64,000 bases of DNA from Pseudomonas shirazensis (lineage in GTDB: Bacteria; Pseudomonadota; Gammaproteobacteria; Pseudomonadales; Pseudomonadaceae), in assembly GCF_014268785.2 (NCBI RefSeq), contig NZ_JABWRD020000005.1, positions 62,001 to 126,000 on the forward strand, read 5' to 3'. The notes beneath the pieces were generated by a model. That model was not told where the DNA came from. It saw only the letters and a list, made by a program, of their open reading frames with translations, and did not search any database. The position numbers and the translations under genes were made by a program. Below are positions 59,745-64,000 of the stretch, in pieces (within the stretch, counting starts at the first letter, position 1; every line of letters starts with the position of its first letter).

Positions 59745-59795
59745 CCAGCCTGCCCCGCATCGTGCGGGGCTGCCATACTGCGGTAGAGAATCTCC

Positions 59796-60602
59796 ATGAA
59801 CAGACTGGCCGAGATGGTCCAGGCGCAATTGCTCACTGCCATCGCCAATGACGACCTGGTCCTGCCGACCCTGCCGGAAGTGGCTCTGAGCATCCGCGAG
59901 GCTGCTGAAGACAGCGAGATCAGCGTTTCGGCCCTGAGCAGGGTGATCGGCCGCGATGCCGCGCTATCTGCGCGCTTGATCAAAGTGGTCAACAGCCCCC
60001 TGTTGCGCGCCGCCGTCGAAGTTACCGATCTGCACACGGCGATTACCCGGCTGGGCATCAACTACAGCTGCAACCTGTCGATCGGGCTGGTAATCGAGCA
60101 GATCTTCCATGCCCGCTCGCCTGCGGTGGAGCAAAAGTTGCGCGATATCTGGGCTACAAGCCTGGAAGTTGCCGGCATCAGCTATGAACTGTGCCGCCGC
60201 TACACTGACCTAAAGCCCGATCAGGCGACCCTCGGTGGCCTTGTCCATCAGATCGGCGCGCTACCGGTGCTGATCTATGCCGAAGAGCACAACGAATTGC
60301 TGTCCGACCCGGTCTGCCTGAACTATGTGATCGAGCAGATCCAGCCGGTCCTGGGTGACAAGATCCTCAGTGACTGGGAGTTCCCCGAGCAACTGGTCAA
60401 GCTGCCTGGGCAAATCCAGGATCTGGATCGGCGCACCGACAAGGTCGATTACATCGACGTGGTGCAAATCGCCCGCTGCCTGAGCCAGCGCGGCCGCAGC
60501 CGGCCCCTGGCGGCACTGCCCGCCTATCGGCACCTCGGCCTGCCGCAGGGCACGGAACTGGAAGTAGCAGAACTGCTCGAAGCGCGAAGCATGTTGCGCT
60601 GA
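59796..60602 (+). CDS. HDOD domain protein
   Basis: Putative signalling protein, 268 residues, with an HDOD domain spanning most of the length: 'LPTLPEVALSIREAAED' at the start, then 'VIGRDAALSARLIKVVNSPL', 'ITRLGINYSCNLSIGLVI' and 'LGGLVHQIGALPVLIY' where an HD phosphohydrolase would have its metal ligands. As in other HDOD proteins, the HD pair is not preserved. No GGDEF, EAL or receiver domain is fused. Its targets cannot be read from the sequence; it is convergent with tctE. Confidence 0.85.
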   Translation: MNRLAEMVQAQLLTAIANDDLVLPTLPEVALSIREAAEDSEISVSALSRVIGRDAALSARLIKVVNSPLLRAAVEVTDLHTAITRLGINYSCNLSIGLVIEQIFHARSPAVEQKLRDIWATSLEVAGISYELCRRYTDLKPDQATLGGLVHQIGALPVLIYAEEHNELLSDPVCLNYVIEQIQPVLGDKILSDWEFPEQLVKLPGQIQDLDRRTDKVDYIDVVQIARCLSQRGRSRPLAALPAYRHLGLPQGTELEVAELLEARSMLR

Positions 60603-60623
60603 GGGCTAGTGGCCGGGAAAGGG

Positions 60624-62027
60624 CTAAAGGTTCACGCGATCCAAGCCCTGGTCAGCAATGAAGCTGACCCTGACCTTCAAACCTCCATTTTCGCCGTCAT
60701 GCAAACTGATCTGGGCCAGATGCGCCCGACAGATCTCCCCGACAATCGCCAACCCCAGCCCACTGCCCTGAGCACTACGCCGGTAAAAGCGCTCGAACAC
60801 CCGCTCACGCTCAGCTTCAGGAATGCCCGGGCCATCATCTTCGACCTCGAGCAGCGCCGGCGCCAACACACGCAAGATCACATTGCCGCCAACCGGCGTG
60901 TGCGCCAGCGCGTTATCGATCAGGTTGCTGAGCAGCTCGTTGAGCAAGGTCGGCTCGCCCTTGAGCCAGACCGGCGACTCAGCTTCCAGCGCCAACAACA
61001 CACCACGGGCATGCGCCAACGGCGCCATGGCCATCCCCAATTCCCGGCTCAGCTGGCTCAGATCAAGCCGCTGCGCCCCGCCCTCGGCAATCGCCCGCGC
61101 GCCGTTTTCAACGCGCGCCAACGACAGCAACTGGTTGGCCAAATGGGTCAGCCGGTCAGTACCTTGGGCAGCCGACTCAAGGGTCTGCCGCCACTCCTGC
61201 GGGTCCTGCGAACGCAGGCCCAACTCGACCCGCGCCTTGAGCGCTGCCAGCGGCGTCCGCAGTTCATGCGCGGCATCGGCAATAAACTGCGCCTGGCGCT
61301 CGAACTGTGCGCGCAGCCGCTCGGTAAAGTGATTGAGCGCACGCACCAATGGCCCCAGCTCATGCTGCACCTGCACTGTTGGCAAGGCGCGCAGGTCGTC
61401 CGGCTGGCGCTCCTCAACCGCACTGCGCAAGCGCTCGAGCGGGCGCAGCGCTGCACTGACCGCAAACCAGACCATGACCAGCGCCGCCAGCGCCAGCATC
61501 CCCAGCCGCAACAGGGTATCGGCCATCAGCCCGCGGGCCATGCTCACCCGTGCCTCTTCGGTTTCGGCCACGCGAATCTCGGCCATGCCATTCATGTTTG
61601 GCTCGCTGACCGCCTTGAGCAGGCTGACCACACGTACATCCTGGCCAAGGTAGGAGGCATTGTAGAAACGCGCCAAGGCCGGATAGTCGTCAGTGCGAGG
61701 CGTACCAGGCGGAGGTGGCGGCAGCTTTTCGTACCCCGAGATCAAGCGCTGGTTGATGTCCAACACCTGGTAGTAAATGCGTCCGGCACTGTCGTAGGCG
61801 AAGGTGTCCAGCGCCACATAGGGCACATCGGCACTCAGTGTGCCGTCGCGCTGGGACAGGCCCGCAGCAATGGTCCGCGCCGACGCCAGCAGCGTACGGT
61901 CATAGGCAGTGTCGGCGGCCTCGCGGCCGTTCCAGTAGGCGCTCAGGCCGCTGGCCAGCATCAGTACCACCAGCAGCAGCGCAAGATTGCCCAGCAGCCG
62001 CCCGCGCAGGCTGGCGCCATCACGCAT
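60624..62027 (-). CDS. tctE: Sensor histidine kinase TctE-like
   Basis: Inner-membrane sensor kinase, probably responding to tricarboxylates, 467 residues. TM1 about 12-30 (NLALLLVVLMLASGLSAYW), a periplasmic sensor with the proline run 'LPPPPPGTP', and TM2 near 165-185 (LLRLGMLALAALVMVWFA). HAMP, H-box 'ADAAHELRTPLAAL' with His254, and ATPase motifs 'NLIDNALAHTP', 'DDGPGIP' and 'GSGLGLAIV' follow. ATG 62027 overlaps tctD by 8 bp with GGAG at good spacing. The name rests on the neighbouring OprD/OpdH-type porin. Confidence 0.85.
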   Translation of the reverse strand: MRDGASLRGRLLGNLALLLVVLMLASGLSAYWNGREAADTAYDRTLLASARTIAAGLSQRDGTLSADVPYVALDTFAYDSAGRIYYQVLDINQRLISGYEKLPPPPPGTPRTDDYPALARFYNASYLGQDVRVVSLLKAVSEPNMNGMAEIRVAETEEARVSMARGLMADTLLRLGMLALAALVMVWFAVSAALRPLERLRSAVEERQPDDLRALPTVQVQHELGPLVRALNHFTERLRAQFERQAQFIADAAHELRTPLAALKARVELGLRSQDPQEWRQTLESAAQGTDRLTHLANQLLSLARVENGARAIAEGGAQRLDLSQLSRELGMAMAPLAHARGVLLALEAESPVWLKGEPTLLNELLSNLIDNALAHTPVGGNVILRVLAPALLEVEDDGPGIPEAERERVFERFYRRSAQGSGLGLAIVGEICRAHLAQISLHDGENGGLKVRVSFIADQGLDRVNL

Positions 62028-62691
62028 CACGGTGCTCCAGCAGGTAGCCAAGACCGCGGAAGGTGACGATGGCAACCGTATGGCCGTCGAGTTTCTTACG
62101 CAGCCGGTGCACGTAGATTTCGATGGCATCAGGGCTGGCTTCTTCGTCGAGGCCAAACACCTGCGCCGCCAATTGCTCCTTGCTCATCACTCGTCCGGGC
62201 CGGGCAATCATTGCCTGCAGCACACTTTGCTCGCGCGAGGTCAGGGTCAGGTGCTCGTCACCCAGGCTGAAACGGCGGGTGTCGAGGTCGTAGACCAGCG
62301 GACCACAGCGCTGCTGGCGTTCGCCACCAAGCACACTGCGCCGCAGCAGGGCCTTGACCCGCGCCTCCAGCTCAGTCAACTCGAACGGCTTGGCCAGGTA
62401 ATCGTCGGCGCCCAGGTTGAGCCCATGCACACGATCCTTGACGTCACTGCGGGCAGTCAGCATCAGCACCGGCAAGGTCTTGCCGCGGCCGCGCAGCCGC
62501 GCCAGCACTTCAAAACCGTCCATCCGCGGCAGGCCGACATCGAGCACCGCCACCGCGTATTCCTCGCTGGTCAGCGCCAGATCAGCGGCGATGCCGTCGT
62601 GTAGCACGTCCACAGTCAGGCCCTGACTCTTGAGCGCCTGAGCCACGCTTTCGGCCAGTTGCAGGTGGTCTTCAACCAGCAGCACTCGCAT
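62020..62691 (-). CDS. tctD: OmpR-family response regulator TctD-like
   Basis: DNA-binding regulator, 223 residues, partner of TctE. Receiver with phospho-Asp in 'VAVLDVGLPRMDGF', 'MLTARS' and 'YLAKPFELTEL', and a winged-helix C-terminus ending 'VTFRGLGYLLEHRDA'. ATG 62691 has GGGAG 7 nt upstream. Divergent from the porin gene across 210 bp that hold the repeats at 62778-62809. In P. aeruginosa, TctD/TctE and the porin OpdH respond to tricarboxylates such as citrate, isocitrate and cis-aconitate. Confidence 0.87.
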   Translation of the reverse strand: MRVLLVEDHLQLAESVAQALKSQGLTVDVLHDGIAADLALTSEEYAVAVLDVGLPRMDGFEVLARLRGRGKTLPVLMLTARSDVKDRVHGLNLGADDYLAKPFELTELEARVKALLRRSVLGGERQQRCGPLVYDLDTRRFSLGDEHLTLTSREQSVLQAMIARPGRVMSKEQLAAQVFGLDEEASPDAIEIYVHRLRKKLDGHTVAIVTFRGLGYLLEHRDA

Positions 62692-62777
62692 CGGTTTCTC
62701 CCTTCGGTGAGGTGGGGGCGCGTTAGTTGGCGCGGAGTGTACCGCCGTCGGCACACCTGTGAAGCCCCAATATGACA

Positions 62778-62809
62778 AACCTTTCATGTTGAAAGGTTAG
62801 CGAAAGGTT
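62778..62809. promoter_or_regulatory. Candidate TctD binding repeats
   Basis: AACCTTTC (62778-62785) and GAAAGGTT (62791-62798) are a perfect 8-bp inverted repeat. A third copy, GAAAGGTT at 62802-62809, repeats exactly 11 bp after the second, one helical turn. Three such boxes in the shared tctD/porin upstream region fit an OmpR-family regulator dimer site. Confidence 0.6.
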
Positions 62810-62901
62810 GGCCGCCTAGCATCGGATCAAGGATGCCCCGAGCGTTCATAAGCACCAGCAAGGTGCAGACCAATAAAAACAATAAACGGAGTCACTCGAC
62901 G

Positions 62902-64000
62902 ATGCTGTCATCACAGCCGCAGGCGTTCGCGCCTACCCGTTCCATTCGTCCACGCCCCACTGCCATTGCCAGCGCCCTTGCGCTCGCCGGTATCGCGCCT
63001 GTCAGCCAGGCGGCCTTCTTCGAAGACAGCAGCGCCACCTTCGAAACCCGCAACATGTACTTCAACCGTGATTTCCGTGACGGCACCAGCAGCCAGCAGT
63101 CCAAACGTGACGAGTGGGCGCAGGGCTTCATGCTCAATTTCGAATCCGGGTACACCGAAGGCACTGTCGGCTTTGGCCTGGACGCACTGGGCATGGTCGG
63201 GATCAAGCTCGACTCCAGCGAAGACCGCACCGGCACCGGGCTGTTACCGACCCATGATGACGGCAAGGCTGCCGACGAGTATTCCAAGCTAGGTCTGACC
63301 GGCAAGGTGAAGATTTCCAAGACCGAGCTCAAAGTGGGTTCGCTGATCCCTGAACTGCCGACCCTGCAGCCCAACGATGGGCGGATTCTGCCGCAGACCT
63401 TCGAGGGTGGCTTGCTGACCTCCAACGAAATCAGCAACCTGACCGTTACCGCCGGACGTCTGGAAAAAGCCAAGGACCGCAACGACACCAACTGGGAAGA
63501 CATCGCCCTCAACAACAAGAACGGCCGTTTCGGCGGAACCTTCGCCGCCGACAACTATGACCTGGCCGGCCTTGACTACAAATTCACCGACCGCATCACC
63601 GGCAGCTATCACGTTGCCCAACTTGACGACATCTACCGCCAGCACTTCGTTGGCATGGTCGCGACCCAGCCGTGGGGCCCGGGCACCTTTGGCGCCGACC
63701 TGCGCCTGGCGATAAGTGACGACCAGGGCCAGGCCCGCGCCGGCAAGATCGACAACACCACCGCCAACGGCATGCTCAGCTACGCCCTCGATGGCCACAA
63801 GCTCAGCGGCGCCTATCAGCACGTCTCGGGCGACAGCGCTTTCCCCTACGTCGATGGCGCCGACCCGTATCTGGTCAACTTCGTCCAGATCAACGACTTT
63901 GCCGGTGCCGACGAGCACTCCTGGCAGCTGCGTTACGACTACAACTTCGCCTCCCTGGGCATTCCCGGCCTGACCTTCATGACCCGCTACCTCAGTGGCG
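62902..64000 (+). CDS. OprD-family outer-membrane porin, OpdH-like (3' end outside window)
   Basis: Outer-membrane channel, 366 residues visible. A signal peptide with 'PTAIASALALAGIAPVSQA' is followed by the OprD start 'AFFEDSSATFETRNMYFNRDF'. Barrel repeats follow, e.g. 'LGLTGKVKISKTELKVG', 'GGLLTSNEISNLTVTAGRL' and 'YHVAQLDDIYRQHF'. The gene runs off the right edge. ATG 62902 has CGGAG 10 nt upstream. Divergence from tctD/tctE suggests a tricarboxylate-specific (OpdH) porin; members of the OprD family are hard to separate by eye. Confidence 0.88.
   Translation, partial: MLSSQPQAFAPTRSIRPRPTAIASALALAGIAPVSQAAFFEDSSATFETRNMYFNRDFRDGTSSQQSKRDEWAQGFMLNFESGYTEGTVGFGLDALGMVGIKLDSSEDRTGTGLLPTHDDGKAADEYSKLGLTGKVKISKTELKVGSLIPELPTLQPNDGRILPQTFEGGLLTSNEISNLTVTAGRLEKAKDRNDTNWEDIALNNKNGRFGGTFAADNYDLAGLDYKFTDRITGSYHVAQLDDIYRQHFVGMVATQPWGPGTFGADLRLAISDDQGQARAGKIDNTTANGMLSYALDGHKLSGAYQHVSGDSAFPYVDGADPYLVNFVQINDFAGADEHSWQLRYDYNFASLGIPGLTFMTRYLSG

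Noticed and set aside
1..64000. tRNA, rRNA, CRISPR arrays, prophage or IS elements
   Set aside because: I looked in intergenic stretches and found no cloverleaf-like segment, repeat-spacer array, integrase or transposase.

Overview
This 64 kb window is chromosomal DNA from a GC-rich gammaproteobacterium, almost certainly a Pseudomonas of the P. putida/P. fluorescens lineage. The evidence is the algU-mucA-mucB-mucD cluster, the acidic amino-acid uptake system with its AauS/AauR-type regulators, a PQQ glucose dehydrogenase beside an OprB porin, an OprD-family porin beside TctD/TctE, and protein sequences that look pseudomonad throughout. I saw no rRNA, tRNA, CRISPR array, insertion sequence or prophage. 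Nearly every base lies in compact core-type genes.

Layout. 1-913 is the 3' part of an ABC transporter ATPase. 963-1433 is ybaK. 1738-6774 is the glycerol regulon (glpF, glpK, glpR, glpD) with candidate GlpR operators. 6820-11127 is the main accessory gene, a ~1435-residue protein with a toxin-like N-terminus, leucine-rich repeats and a C-terminal NEL-type E3 ubiquitin ligase domain carrying the Cys-Glu-Asp motif. 11224-17927 is the glutamate/aspartate ABC importer gltIJKL with a sigma-54 promoter, two TTCGG-N4-CCGAA-like boxes, and the sensor/regulator pair aauS-aauR. 17952-31609 holds a GlpM-like membrane protein, an alpha/beta hydrolase, metR, a Nudix hydrolase, an Lhr-type helicase, a GltB-like FMN enzyme, an unusual class A penicillin-binding protein, and a PadR regulator with a siderophore-interacting reductase. 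31610-36435 has a REP-like repeat pair, a Pr6Pr membrane protein, a VF530 protein, the zinc receptor znuD with a Zur-like operator, and oprB. 36461-43766 has gcd, a heat-shock-promoted second-type Lon, an I42 inhibitor lipoprotein, cmoA and cmoB.

43947-46003 is a metal-type two-component system. On the minus strand, 46010-51952 is pdxJ, recO, era, rnc, lepB and lepA, and 52145-55929 is mucD, mucB, mucA and algU. 56368-59744 is nadB, ygfX, sdhE and ygfZ. The window ends with an HDOD protein, tctE/tctD and the start of an OprD/OpdH-type porin.

How they work together. Nutrient capture dominates: glycerol, acidic amino acids, glucose oxidation in the periplasm, zinc, iron from siderophores and tricarboxylates, each beside its own regulator. 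Envelope stress (AlgU/Muc), protein export (LepB) and proteolysis (Lon) form a second theme. The NEL ligase protein is the outlier. It looks like an effector or toxin aimed at eukaryotic cells, but no secretion system is encoded in the window. Many regulatory sites are legible from sequence and are listed separately.
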